In this document: positions 1 to 11,179 of the stretch, in pieces
Position numbering within the stretch: the stretch's first letter is position 1
Layout of the letters: each line of letters opens with the position of its first letter
NCBI GenBank assembly: GCA_036850595.1
Contig: CM072159.1
Location: forward strand, 6,971,978 to 7,035,977
Source of the DNA: Rhyacichthys aspro
Lineage: Eukaryota > Chordata > Actinopteri > Gobiiformes > Rhyacichthyidae
Direction of reading: 5' to 3'
DNA: 64,000 nt
Notes under the pieces: model-generated
What the model saw: the letters and a program-made list of their open reading frames with translations, nothing else
Databases searched by the model: none
What the model was told of the DNA's origin: nothing
Made by a program: the position numbers and the translations under genes

Positions 1-820
1 GTTCCATGCATTTCATGCATATTAATGCTTTTGGTAAGAAATGTTTTGAGCAGCTGTTGGATTCTCGTTTGATGTGACTTTACAAACTCACTAAAAATCC
101 ATCTTTTACCATTAAAGGCCATGCAATTCCACTTGAAGACACACAGATGAATATAGTGGCAGTACTGGCAAGTGTTTTAGGTTTGACAGTGAAGCAGCTC
201 TTTTACTGATGTAATGTAATCGGTTAAAAGCTGAATGTAAAAAAAGTATCCAAAATTTGTACACAATTGTTACATGATTCTTAGCAGAATGGTTCCTTGC
301 GGATTGCCACAATCATTTTTCTTACTTTTTTTTCAGATTTGGATGACTCAGAATAAAGTCTGCTGATACTTTCGTCTGTTCTCGACCTTATTTCTGGCTT
401 CCATATAAATCTTACATTAAAAATATAATGCCATAATGGTATATACAGAAATACTTTGTATGTCTATCCAGGGTTGAAGTTGGGTGTGATATAGTGTAAT
501 AACTGTGGAATTAAAGTTAGAAATCTATCCTGGTCCAGTGTGGCTAATAGAACGCACTTGATTTATGTGACAATCAGAGCTCAATAGTCATGTCTGACAA
601 TAGTCAATAGTCATGACCATTCAGAGATATCCACTGCTTCATAACAAAACAGTTGAGATCTGAACTTCCTCTCTGTCTCAGTGAGTCTTCTGTGTTTTGG
701 ACTTTATTGGTTTCACAAACCATGCATGAGCTAATGTGTTATGTAAAGGCAGATGATTGTATTCTACTTCTTCCCCCAGTCTTCATTCCAGAAGATTATC
801 TAAGATGATCATTATCTGTC
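1..820. other. Anonymous AT-rich non-coding stretch
   Basis: No gene or recognised mobile element is visible. A small local duplication is present: the 11-mer CAATAGTCATG occurs at 582-592 and again at 605-615. The short frames here are riddled with stops and show no protein-like pattern. Confidence 0.6.
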
Positions 821-829
821 AATGGAAAG

Positions 830-1290
830 CTTTTATGAAACAATATGGCTTTATATGGCTTCCCTGAGCTGCGTTCTCCGCCCGGTAACAGCGGAAACTG
901 TGCCAAAAGACATGATGCACTGATTGACTGCTCTCTGCTCGCTGCAGATGTTCAGTGAGCTCACTTAGTGTCATACGCCATGCATCATTAATCTGTTTTT
1001 ACAGCCTGTGTATGTCTGTCTGCGTTACCAGTCTATGTGTCTGTGTCTCATCATTTGGGTGTTCAATTAAATTCAATTAAACTAAAATGGCAAATTTACC
1101 CCAGTTTCTCTGACGATTAGTGGGATCAATATTATCTTCTGCATAAACACCAACAGCCTCTCTATAATTGCTGCTAATGTCTGAATTACACATTAGGGCT
1201 GTGTGTAAAGCTAAACCGAGCTGTTTGTTCTAATACGACACAGAGCCGGCTGAGGTTAGCTGTTTATTCTGACAAGGCAAACTAATTAAA
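830..1290. promoter_or_regulatory. Candidate conserved non-coding (enhancer-like) island
   Basis: The sequence is more complex and GC-richer than its flanks, with no repeat signature and no long open frame. A PBX/MEIS-like composite site, TGATTGACTG, lies at 921-930. Paired AATTAAA-type homeodomain cores lie near 1062-1082 and around 1284. This resembles the conserved non-coding elements that surround vertebrate developmental genes. No alignment was possible, so conservation is inferred only from appearance. Confidence 0.25.
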
Positions 1291-1299
1291 TAAGCGGGT

Positions 1300-1860
1300 G
1301 CATAGGCATACTTTGAACAGGTTCTAAAAAAGATGCTAAGTAAACACTGCTGTATAAACAGAAGGCGATACACTGACTGAAGAGTGGAAGTGTTGGCAGT
1401 ATGTCAGACAAGAATTTACTTAGTAATCTTATAAAAACTGAGAAAAGGGGAAATTGTGACATCACCGCAGAATAGTGTCTGGAAACACAGTAGGCAGAGG
1501 AGTTAACAGAGCTCTGGGACATTATTCCACACAACTCTGAACATGCTGACAGATAACACTACAAAACATGAAGCAGAGGAGGCTAAAATCATTGCCTCCT
1601 GTGACAGAATGTAGTGCAGTGGACTCCAGAACTAGAGCAGAGAAGTGAAAAACAGAGCATGTAGCTATAAGCTTGGAAACCAAAGAAAATAAAGTTATAG
1701 GATCCTACAGTGACTCTGCCGTAGTAACGTTGGAGAATGTTACTGATAACAATCCATTATGTTCATCTTTTCATGTTACATTCATAGACTTTCCAAAACA
1801 TTTGTTGCTGCTTGAGTGACTCTGGTGTGTTGCAAGGTAAAATTCTGAACAGAGCTAATA
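1300..1860. other. Anonymous non-coding stretch before a LINE tail
   Basis: I see no gene, RNA or clear repeat boundary. The LINE tail that follows may begin somewhat upstream of its marked start, since its first recognisable codons appear only at 1866. Confidence 0.5.
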
Positions 1861-2262
1861 AGTGAGGTCCCATACAGACAAATAGTCTTTGGACAAAATG
1901 CTCTCTTTTTGTGAAGGCCAGTAAGATCTGGAACAGTCTTCCACTCTCTATAAGGGAGTGTCCCACATTGCAAACCTTCAAAAATGACCTCAGCCGGGGT
2001 TTAAAGGAAACCAGTCTTGTAACCACTGACTTTTAACTTCTTAGTAATGCACTTTCTTATGATGTACTCTTATTGTGATCTATTGTCCTGTCCTATGTCT
2101 TATCATGTTTTTGTGTTACTTGCCTGGACTGTGGATGCAAATTAGCATTGCTGCTATAATCCGGCATATTTACATCTATTTTTGTCTGAATAGATGTTCA
2201 TTAATGTGCACTGTCCCTCAAATAAATACATTTTAAAAATACATTAAAAAAAGTTACTGCCT
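1850..2262 (+). mobile_element. 3' end of a non-LTR retrotransposon (LINE), plus strand
   Basis: Codons 1866-2036 read as the C-terminal end of a LINE polyprotein, including the segment VKASKIWNSLPLSIRECPTL followed by QTFKNDL and a stop at 2034-2036. The pattern WNSLP, then about 12 residues, then a TF/FK segment is typical of the region downstream of the reverse transcriptase in fish jockey-superfamily LINEs. A 3' UTR of about 200 bp follows, with the familiar 'gcctggactgtggatgcaaa' segment and 'ctgtccctcaaataaata', then a short A-rich tail near 2228-2254. A TGA at 1863-1865 and loss of everything upstream show a 5'-truncated dead copy. The minus-strand open frames across it are shadows. 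The exact clade cannot be assigned without a repeat library. Confidence 0.75.
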
Positions 2263-3837
2263 GTGTTTTATAATCAGTCTCTGCTATTTTAATAAACATA
2301 CGCCTGGTGATATGATAAGGGTAAAACATATTCAATTCTATTAAGTTTTGTGGCACATACATTGACATTTCAAGTCATGATATAGATATTCACATTACAG
2401 ATAGATGATGTGTGTTTTTGTTCATAGTCAATTCACAGCAGAAAGAGAGCTCAGCTACAGTAAACAAGTTAACACTATTTATTTTTTACTCTCTTTTTCC
2501 TGCTATTATGGTGGATAGAACAAAATGTGTCCCACGAAGTCTGGAGCTCTATATCTGTAAAGGAAGACAGCATGCTCTATGCACAAATAAATGTTAAACA
2601 TAAAAATAAATAAATAATTGGTAGAGTACAGCAAAATAAAACCCACAAATGTAGCCTAGTTATTGACATTATAATGTACCTGCAAAAAACAGTAAATGGA
2701 AGTGCATTACACAGAGTTATTTGCTGCTATTGTGCTGCAGTATGCAATATCAAGAGTATTAAGAACATCATTTCAAGCAAGTCTCATTTTACGGTAATTT
2801 TCTTTCCAGTTTTACTGGACAGCAAACAACTAGAAAGATGCATTTCAATAATTCAGCAACTTGCATTTATTTTCTTTGTAGCTGAACATTGGACAATCAT
2901 TTCCAAGCACTGTTCGATACAAAGTTACCAAAGAGTACGACCTGCACAATCTTTTGTCTCAGAACAGAAAGAAACAGCCAACCAACCGTGTTTTTGGCAA
3001 CATTATGGAACATTAGGTACTGTAAATGCTAAGTTCACCCCCATAGCAACTGGCTTAGTATTCAGTGTTTTAAACAGGAGCAATATAACATAAGCTAAAG
3101 GCTACATGCTAAAAGTCATACGTTACACTGGACAAGTACAAATGCATGGCGTATCACGATAGTTTGTCAATATACACTCGGGGTTTGTATTATTATTTGT
3201 ATGGGATTATGTATTCTACTATAACAAGTTATTATTTGGCAGATGGAAACTTGCTATAGATCTGAGTGCTGTTAGTGAGTGGGTAGAAACTATGAATGAA
3301 AGGCCTGAAAGTATTCAGTGGCCTACTTTATTTGAGAAGAACACAAAAATCTACGTCTGAACAGCTAATTGTAGCAGTGTGGTGGGGTAACTAATGCACT
3401 CATGCATCGTACTTGTTTTTCATTATCCATGTTTACAAACTCAGTTTGTGGACTAGAAATCTTTAATTTACTAGTTTTTGTTTCCTCTCTCACTAAATGA
3501 ATAGAAAAGTCTGGTTGCCCGGTTTGTGTTATTGCGAGGCACCTGGTCCACTGGTCAACATTATAACTGTATAAAAATACTTCTCCTATGCAAACAAGCA
3601 TAAAGAAAAATGAACAAACAAATGGATAATGTCAATTTTTTCTGTGAGTCACTCCAAGTTTGGCTGTCAGACCTGGTTAGCTCTTGTTGGAGTGTGGTGA
3701 ACTCAGGCATGAGGACACGGGATTGCCTAACCGTATCAGTCGAGTGTCAACACGAATTACTGGAAAATTCATGGAAGCAGAGATGAACATTGTTGCCAAA
3801 ACATTCACATGAGACTGCTGAGATTTCCAAACTTTGG

Positions 3838-3840
<3 letters not shown>
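2263..3840. other. Anonymous AT-rich non-coding stretch
   Basis: This contains the longest plus-strand open frame of the window (2674-3093, 139 codons). Its translation is rich in Ile, Ser, Cys and Gln, has no domain I recognise, and sits in AT-rich DNA where such frames arise by chance. No repeat or RNA gene was recognised. Confidence 0.55.
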
Positions 3841-3841
<1 letters not shown>

Positions 3842-3887
<46 letters not shown>

Positions 3888-3896
3888 TTTTTTTTT
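3842..3896 (+). repeat. (TC)n microsatellite followed by a T homopolymer
   Basis: A pure TC run to about 3880 passes directly into 16 T residues (3881-3896). On the minus strand this gives the Arg/Glu-rich and Lys-rich pseudo-peptides that can look like a basic protein but are repeat translations. Confidence 0.97.
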
Positions 3897-6300
3897 AAAC
3901 CCATTTATATACTGTTTCAACAGTTCAAGAAGTAGAACAACCTTATCACTCAAGTTAAATGTATCTTTGTGGTGTTTCCTGAAACATGGCTTCTCAGATG
4001 AAAAATACAGTATGTATCTTATTCAAATGTAATGATAGTTCATGTGGGTTTTTTTTGTGTGTGTTTTTTGGTACGAAGCTTGTGTGAATGGCTTCAGTGA
4101 AATTGTTATATAGAAATTCCAACAAAGAACAGTACTACCAAGTGCACTATCTTGTGTTGCAGTAATTTTACACGTATTAAGAAAGATGGCAACTTCTAAG
4201 TTGGAACAAAATTATAATGCAAACAATTAAAATATGTTGTTGATTTTGTTAAAAATGCAATATTATGGTATATATTTTTACCATTGGAAAAAGTTGATAC
4301 ATATTACAGTTTTTTTTTGTAATTGCTAAAGCACAAAACTTCAAAACTACACAAACTTCAAAACTATATCCTCAAGTGTCAGAAATTCTGAGTGTGTGCA
4401 AAATTGAGCCCTTTAAAAAGAAAAAAAAAACTTTAAAACTCTTGTAAAAAATACACACTTTCTTCTAAATGTGACATACTATCACCACATTTATAAATCT
4501 GTCCATCATCGTTTGACACTGTTGTGAAAAGTCTATAGGATTACTTACATTTCTACTGACAATAGGCCTTAGTATGTGCTGCATATGACTGCAATGTAAT
4601 GACAAAAAATAAATAAATAAATAGATTTATATATGTGTCTAACAGAAAACTGTGTCTTGTGTTTAGCAAAACACAATCACAGAAATAAATAATAAACAGA
4701 TGATAAACGGTTACGACTGGTTCGATAGGATGGGGAAAATGGCTGATTATTCTACAGTGGCTGATTTTTAAATGACCAATGAATAGGTGTGGCTGGCCAG
4801 GATAGTTGAATAGTGTAAAAGTACGCAGACTCATTGCTTGACTATATTTAGCTGACCAACGGGTTTATCTGCTACAAATAATGACTAATGACAAATATGA
4901 GTGTACTTAAAAAGGAGTATTTTCTAATACTGAGCACTGACAAGAGGGTGATTGTGTGTTCACATTTAAGCAGAGGATCATTTGTAGTTGGCTCTACTTT
5001 TTCCATTAATTTTAGTGTATTTGTTTCCCTAGACAGTCCTATGTAGCAGAAAAGAGATTAAAAATTGCTGCAAATGAAGCACACCAATTTGATCTCTGTG
5101 TTTGAATGAAAACTGAGTATTGATGATGCTGGAGGTCAAATGTGTATGAGTACAAGAAGCTCAGTGTGAGGGCCAGGATGTTTGCTCTTGAAGAATCATG
5201 TAAATACACTGTTAAAGTCATTCTTAAGCAACGGTGTACTAACTTTTTTCAGAGGGCCAAGTGTAAAAATAGAACGTCCAATGGCCCACAGTTTTGACTT
5301 GTGTATAAATGCACTGTTTTCTAGTAAATCTGTTTTAAATAAATAATAAAAGTTAAGAAAAATCATGTCTTAACAAAATAATGCCTTTCACATTTAAAGA
5401 GAACATAAAGACTAAGCTGAAAGGAATACCTGAAATACCGTGCTGTCCAAAGTTAAGTTAAAACATACAAAACCTGCCCTATTGCCATGTTGTGAAAAGA
5501 GAAATTGCAGACAAGGGCAACAAACTGACATGGAACTTCAACACCAGAGTCAGAACTGCAAAAGCCAGAGTCAGAATTGCAACAGCTTTTTTTTTTTTTC
5601 CTACAAAAGAGTGTTTTAACCTTTTGTACAATGCTGTAGGAGAGCACTGTCTTTACAAAAGTAAGGGCAAAAGATCACTGGTAAAAACATGGACAGCATT
5701 TAATTTATGACAAATTCTGTGTGGCCCAATAAATGGTCACCGTCACACAGCGCCCCCTGTAGTCTGTGAATGAACTCAAGAGGTATCATATTCTTTGCTA
5801 ATCCATCAACACCTTTACATTTTACTGGATCCACTGATATTCAGAATGTTATCCATGTAATTTCGATGAGTTTATTTAGTATTCTTTAGATTGATTTTAT
5901 ATCATCATGTTATGTCATTGTGCTTTTAATCAGTATGTTATCCTGTATTCATTGTTTCAGTGTTTTTGAGTTCTGGTGCAGGACAAAGCATTCAAACTAT
6001 AAAATGTGGTCTCTTCATCCAAGTTTTATACTTTTTTTAACATTGTTTTTAGAAAATATTGCTGATTGTGACCTCAATTGAGATATTGCTGATAGTGACC
6101 TCAAACCTGGTCATGGCCATGTTCAGAATGTACAAACAGAACTTTTGGGCTTCATTGATTAAGTCCTGGCTCACATGTTTATAAATGTAGATGTAGATAT
6201 CCCACGCATTGTTGTGCTGTCAACATTCTCAATATATATCTGAATCCAAATGGATTCTTTCGATCCACAACAGTTCAATCAGATAGCCATGCTTCTTAAA
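3897..6300. other. Anonymous AT-rich stretch with small tandem duplications
   Basis: No gene is visible. Two small local duplications are clear. A 21-bp unit starting CCAGAGTCAGAA is present twice at 5544-5585. A unit of about 27 bp containing 'attgctgattgtgacctcaa' is repeated with one change at about 6057-6107. A stretch near 5245-5295 ('agagggccaagtgtaaaa') vaguely recalls hAT interiors, but no end is visible. Confidence 0.6.
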
Positions 6301-6309
6301 GGACTTTTT

Positions 6310-6730
6310 AAGTTATAATTTTTAAATCTACCCCCGACACTTTTTCAAGACGTAAGCCCGTTCTGGGGTAAATAAGAATGGTATCTTCAAAGCCGAAACT
6401 TCCCTTTTGGAAAAAAATAAAACTCTTCAAAGTGGGAAGCGTATTTCTGCTGGCGGAATGATTAGGACTGGCTTTAAAGAGAGATGATGAGAGGGGCTGG
6501 TGTAAGCTCGCAGGGGAAGAGCAGCAAATTGCACTGTGTAACCCCGTTTAACACCGGTGGCTAAGTGGAGATAGCACCCCGCAGGACCTCTCTCTTCACT
6601 TGTGCTGACTCCCGTGGAGCCAGAAGGGACAGGGGAGGAGCGCCCCCCTGTGGGTGGAGAGGGGAGGACTCCTATGCACTGTGAGAGCCGGGAGCAGTGA
6701 TGTTTATGTAACGGATATAAGGTAGGGATG
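6310..6730. promoter_or_regulatory. Candidate conserved non-coding island, GC-richer
   Basis: This single-copy-looking block contrasts with AT-rich flanks. It includes 'tgctggcggaatgattagga' near 6450 and a GC-rich part near 6560-6690. The minus-strand open frame over it (6427-6738, 103 codons) has no recognisable domain and is Pro/Ser/Gly-rich simply because of base composition. Regulatory function is inference. Confidence 0.22.
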
Positions 6731-6920
6731 CACCTCACATGATAATGTATTTGACTTGGGAAAGACCAGGAAATGTTGGCTGTATGAAAACCTTAAAGGG
6801 CTTGTTCAAATTAGACCCTAATATCTTCCTCTTCTGTTATGAAGTTTATTGTTTTTGGCACACCTCTAGTATTAGATCACCTGACCAATAGAATGGTCAA
6901 ATTGTCACTTACTCAACAAC

Positions 6921-7087
6921 TTTTTTTTTTTTTTTTTGCCTTTTTTGATAGTGTATAGTAGCTTGACAGGAAATCAGGTGATAGAGAGTGGGAATTGACA
7001 CTGGGCAACTGACCCAACTGAAGCTTGAGCCTGGGTCTCCCGCGTGCTGGGCCTATGCTCTACCTGAGCTACCTGAGGGCGCCCCCT
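6921..7087 (-). mobile_element. tRNA-derived SINE, complete copy with target-site duplication
   Basis: Read on the minus strand, the element starts GGGGGCGCCCTCAG, then has an A-box-like GTAGCTCAGGTAGAGC and a B-box-like GGCTCAAGCTT. A body follows with 'TTGCCCAGTG', 'ATTCCCACTCTCTATC' and 'TTTCCTGTCA', ending in the poly(A) seen as T residues at 6921-6937. This layout is the common teleost tRNA-head SINE. TCAACAAC plus the T run occurs at 6913-6925 and again at 7088-7100, giving a target-site duplication of up to 13 bp, as expected for LINE-driven retroposition. Such SINEs encode no protein and depend on a partner LINE. A relative lies at 11015-11178. Confidence 0.85.
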
Positions 7088-7100
7088 TCAACAACTTTTT

Positions 7101-8330
7101 TAATGCTTTTTATATGGTAATGTCTTCATGGCCAAAATTGTGACTGTGTGACTAGGGCGTGAAAAAGAAATTACCCGATCTATTTTATTAACTGTTTAAT
7201 CATCTGGAATCATCTGAGAAAAAAAAAAAACAACACAAGACCTTAAGAAGTGATGTAACCTTTGTTTTTTCTATCAAGGATTTGAATAGATGAGAATGTT
7301 CAGTTCATTCCTGAAGGTCTGGCCTATTAGACCCTTGCTGTTTATGTCCTTTCTGCTTTAAACTGTGAGCACTAATAATGTTTTCACAAATGAATTTGGT
7401 TTAATATGGTTTTAGTGAGCCTTTGACATATTTAAAACAAGTTTTGATGGGTTATTGTTGGTCTTCACCAGGTTTTAAACAAGTTTGGGCAAGTATTAAT
7501 CCATACTCATTATAATGGCAGTCACCTCCCTATTGATCTTTTTAGTAAACATAGAGGTTGTTGAACATTTGCAAATATTATAGCGATTAAGAACCACAGA
7601 GTAACCACGAGAATCTCCTTCAGGCCAGAATGCGATGTTAAAATGTGTTTACTCTTGAAGCAATTGTTGGTAATTAACCATAATTACCACATTAACACGC
7701 TATTACCAAGCACTATAATAAGTTCAAAGTTCCTCTGTTGCCCTATTAAAAGAGTATCACAAGGGTTACATGAAGCATAAAGATACAAAATTACAATAAA
7801 GACATTAACCTAAAAGATACAAGTAAAGTTTAACTAGTATAAAAAAAATCAGACACTGAGGTCACACAGTAGGTTTTTAGATTTACTGTTGTTTACAAGG
7901 CAGATCAGGTGACTTTAACATTGCAACACACCTTTTTATATTTCATTTAAATTTATGGCTCCAGGTTGATGGCTTTGGCAAGTAACAAGTACAACAGAAT
8001 AATCGGTGTCAAACGCAGGAGATATACTGAGCACGAAGTAATAAAAAATTGAATGCTGATGAGAGTGACGTAAAATCAGCAGTTACAACACGTGTCAGCA
8101 GGAATGTAAATATGATGTGTATTGGAAAAATGAAAACAGCACATGATGAATCTTAGTCTCAGATCTCACTAGAATCCAGCAGCTGCAAAGATAAATACAA
8201 TGTTTGTTTTAAACTTATCAATTTTAAACCATTTTACTACAGTTGTGTTCTGAAATGTCCATACTGAAATAAACAATGAGCATGGGGTCAAAGTTGTTTA
8301 CAAAATGTGAACCTTCTTTACTATTTGAAA
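7101..8330. other. Anonymous AT-rich non-coding stretch
   Basis: No gene or recognised repeat is visible. It contains a perfect 9-bp inverted repeat of homeodomain-type sites at 7668-7689, described separately. Confidence 0.6.
7668..7689. promoter_or_regulatory. Inverted pair of TAATTA homeodomain-type sites
   Basis: TGGTAATTA and TAATTACCA are exact reverse complements separated by the 4 bases ACCA. Each arm carries the TAATTA core bound by many paired-class and other homeodomain proteins, so a dimeric site is possible. Binding is inference. Confidence 0.3.
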
Positions 8331-8339
8331 AAATCTGGA

Positions 8340-8560
8340 TCTTTCATTCCCAGCTGTGACTCTGGACTGGGGCAGTGCACATGGTGCCATGTTTGCCCCT
8401 CGGCCGCGGTCCAGGGCTTGGGATGCAATGGAGTGAAGCCGAGGGAAGCTGTGCCGCTCAAAGCCCCATGCCAGGGGTCCTCAGCAGGGGTCGAGACCAC
8501 AGCTGGGACCCTCCTCTCCTTCGCTCCAGTCTCAACAGAGGGAGCTGATACTTTTACCCG
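8340..8560. other. Isolated GC-rich island of unknown nature
   Basis: About 220 bp of GC-rich sequence with a few CpGs sits in AT-rich surroundings. It is spanned by a plus-strand open frame (8307-8630, 107 codons) whose product (for example SCDSGLGQCTWCHVCPSAAV) matches no family I know. There is no repeat end, splice consensus or promoter motif that I can defend. It could be an old insertion, a diverged non-coding element or a gene relic. Confidence 0.3.
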
Positions 8561-8689
8561 AGAACCAGGAACAGCAGTCTTCTATAATCTGTCTCTAATC
8601 AAGATATTTTACCAGACTGCAATTCATTGAAGGGCCACAATGTAGAAAGCAGCACACTGTTATCCTTGCAACACAAGGTAAGCAGTGTG

Positions 8690-8895
8690 AATGCTGGCAG
8701 TACACATAAATGTCAGCCCATCCACATTTGTCTCAAATCTATTTGCATGAGTCCAATTGGAAATGTCTAATGCGGCCGCCCTTGACCCGGTGTATTGTCT
8801 GTGGCTCAGCTTCAAAAAGCTCCTGAAAATGGAGCAAACGGCACAGAGCATTTTTGGCAGCATTTCAACGCAGCCAAACACGCCTTTGAATTCAT
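8690..8895. promoter_or_regulatory. Candidate conserved non-coding island
   Basis: This compact complex stretch includes 'ctatttgcatgagtccaatt' near 8739-8758, with a partial octamer-like ATTTGCAT core and an inverted ATTGG/CCAAT motif. It also holds a NotI-type GCGGCCGC site near 8773-8780. No coding or repeat signal is visible. Enhancer function is inference. Confidence 0.25.
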
Positions 8896-9044
8896 GAGAT
8901 TCAAATTTCTGCTGTTGTCATGGTCATGCCAAATGGAATATGTTTGACAGAGGCTTATGCTTATGTTGTATGTATACATTTGAAACATGAGGTGGTTCAT
9001 TTTGTACATTATTCTTCCAGTGGTTTTATAAAGACATGACTGTA

Positions 9045-9112
9045 GCTCTTCTGTGGTGGAGAGGTTAGTGCACTTGGTTTGGGTGCATGAGGTGGGTGTC
9101 TGAATCCCTTGC
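9045..9112 (+). mobile_element. Possible tRNA-like SINE head (weak)
   Basis: 'ggtggagaggttagtgca' resembles a tRNA/SINE A-box region, and 'GTGTCTGAATCCC' about 35 bp later resembles a B box. No SINE body or tail follows that I recognise, and no cloverleaf could be closed. It is either a decayed SINE head or coincidence. Confidence 0.25.
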
Positions 9113-9179
9113 ACAATGCAGCAACACGTTTTTTCTGGCGTCTAAAAGACATAATTTAATTCTAAAATAAAAACCTATT

Positions 9180-9770
9180 CAAGTTAGAGACTTTGAACCT
9201 TTTTCTGAATGTGAGGTTTAATCACCAATAAAAATTGAAACTTTGTACTGTTATTCCAACCTGACTGGACTTAGTTTTAGAGAATGGCATTAAATTGGTC
9301 TTTTCAGAATTTAACACAAGTTTTAATTCATAAAATGAATTCTGGATTTCATTAAATAGGCATGTGGAGCTGAGATATAGCACGCTCTGGTGAAGGTGCT
9401 TAAGTATTAATCATCTGCATAAAAATGTAATTTGGCATTTGATTTAAACTCTTATTCTGAATAATAGAAAGACGTGGCCCCATGAGGCACACTCATATTT
9501 AGATTTAAAAAGCTGGATTTGTGCTTGTGAACCATTACATACTGTTTCCTGCCAGTCAGCAGCTATGATGTGACATTCCAGTGCTACAGAGTTTTGGTTT
9601 TAGGACAGAATGATTCACAGTATCAAATACTTTGGAGAGATCTGTGAAGAGAACTGCACAATGCTTTGTATTGTTCATTGATTTATTGATTTATTTAAAA
9701 CTTTAAGAGCTGCAAAAGTTCTACTGTTCTGCTTTCTGAAAGCAGACTGTCAAGGAGATTTGTAGGAATT
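9180..9770 (-). pseudogene. Decayed LINE reverse-transcriptase fragment (minus strand)
   Basis: Read on the minus strand, three reverse-transcriptase blocks appear in the correct order. First comes KHCAVLFTDLSKVFDTVNH (about 9605-9665), the RT A motif with its catalytic Asp. Then HFYADD (about 9410-9427), the catalytic Y-x-D-D block. Then FNEIQNSFYELKLVLNSEKT (about 9285-9360), the block downstream of the catalytic site. The blocks lie in different frames with internal stops and deletions; the GVPQGS-like segment between A and YADD is degraded. This is a jockey-superfamily LINE pattern common in fish. No ends, UTR or target-site duplication could be seen. It is an inactive remnant, too broken to show as one open frame. 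Confidence 0.75.
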
Positions 9771-11010
9771 CATCAGGGAACACAGATGAAATACTTTCTG
9801 TGTGATTATCCATGAGGATAAGCAAAAATACTTTTTTGTAAACATGTAAAATTACAAATGAGATGTTAGCTTAAGGGTTACTTTGTCTGAGAAATGAGGA
9901 ATGAAAGAGTCTTTAAGTTGTTTTTTCTTATGTCTTTTTTTTTTTTCTTCTTCTGACCCGACTACAATTCTTGGTGCTACAATGATTTTTTTTTTTTTGT
10001 TAAGCTTGGTAAACCCAGTATTTTGGTGTTACATTGGAAGCTGGTTGTGCTCTCGAGTTTTCTCATCAATGTAAATATTATACGCCATATTTCCTCACTT
10101 GTTATACTGGTGCTGCAAATGTGCATGACTTTGTATATCATAATATTCTTAATTTTTTTTTTTTGGTAAATAACCAGTAATTTTCTGCAGGATGTTGCTT
10201 TCTTGGAGTCTCACTCAAATCAAGCCCAGCTAAACTCTCTTGTAGTGCGACCCTCTTTAAATTTAATAAAAATTTGATTTGCAATATTTCTTATGCACTT
10301 TTTCTATATATATTTTCTTACTTCTGCACCTTACTATATGAAGTAGAGTAGACACCCAGCGGGCTGTTTCAGGAATAAGTGCTTGCACTTATGGGTCACT
10401 TTCAGCTGCAGTTTGAAGATGAAGTTGTTGTCTCTGCAGCTAAAGTTGCACATTTTTAGAAACATTTGTTTAAAGGTCAGAGTGGTTTAAAAAACAGATG
10501 TGTCCTAATTTACACTCTGCGGCTTCAGTTTGTCCTACCAGCTGTGTGAAGAGGAGTGCATTCTATTGGCTGGAGACAGCTGGAGAGGAAACCGACCGCT
10601 CAGGTGAATCCAGGTGAAAACTACTAACCGTTAAATTAAATCCAAATGAAAGTTGAAACAGAAATATACACATGAGAACAATATCCATGGCATTAGACGG
10701 AAACAAACTCTAGTAAAAGACAGAAAAACATTTGCAGTTGGACTTATCTCCAACTGTTGGTGCTGTAAAAATGAAGATGTGACATAAATGATTGCAAATT
10801 GAACTGCCTTGTGTACAAGGATCGGAGCAACATTTGTATTTATCATGTCATTATCCAGAGCAAGTATTTAAAACAGCCCCGTGTAACTTTTGGCCAGTAG
10901 CACCGCCTAACATTTAGCCAACAAATATTTATTCTCATTATCATTTAATGGTTCTTAGTCATGAAATGAATCATGCCTATCTCCTATCTTGACTTTTCTC
11001 TTTTCTTTTA
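9771..11010. other. Anonymous AT-rich non-coding stretch
   Basis: Several short T runs are present (near 9938-9947, 9986-9999 and 10152-10164). No gene or complete repeat was recognised. The sequence near 10869-10920 ('cccgtgtaacttttggccag') looks like part of a fish interspersed repeat, but I could not find its ends. Confidence 0.5.
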
Positions 11011-11014
11011 AGTT

Positions 11015-11178
11015 TATTTTTTAGGGCTTTCTGGCCTTTTATAGATAGTTTGACAGTAGCTGGACAGGAACTGGGTGAGAGAGTGGGGAATGATGGGCAA
11101 ATGACCAGACTGAGGCTTGAGTACGGGTCTCCCGGGTGCCAGGCATATGCTCTGTCGGAGCTGCCAGGGGCGCCCCCC
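11015..11178 (-). mobile_element. tRNA-derived SINE, diverged second copy
   Basis: On the minus strand it begins GGGGGGCGCCCCTGGC and carries the A-box-like CAGCTCCGACAGAGC and a weak B-box-like segment. The body is the same as in the 6921-7087 element: 'TTTGCCCATCATTCCCCACT', 'CAGTTCCTGTCC', 'CTATCTATAAAAGGCC', then an A-rich tail. The two copies align end to end with scattered substitutions and short indels, so they belong to one family but inserted independently. I could not define a target-site duplication. Minus-strand and plus-strand frames over it are not genes. Confidence 0.78.
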
Positions 11179-11179
11179 T

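Noticed and set aside
2674..3093. 139-codon plus-strand open frame, the longest in the window
   Set aside because: AT-rich region, no recognisable domain, no splice or promoter context; length is compatible with chance across 64 kb in six frames.
3677..3953. Arg/Glu- and Lys-rich minus-strand frames
   Set aside because: They are translations of the (TC)n and T microsatellite.
5240..5300. hAT-interior-like 'agagggccaagtgtaaaa'
   Set aside because: Similarity is vague and neither terminus is present.
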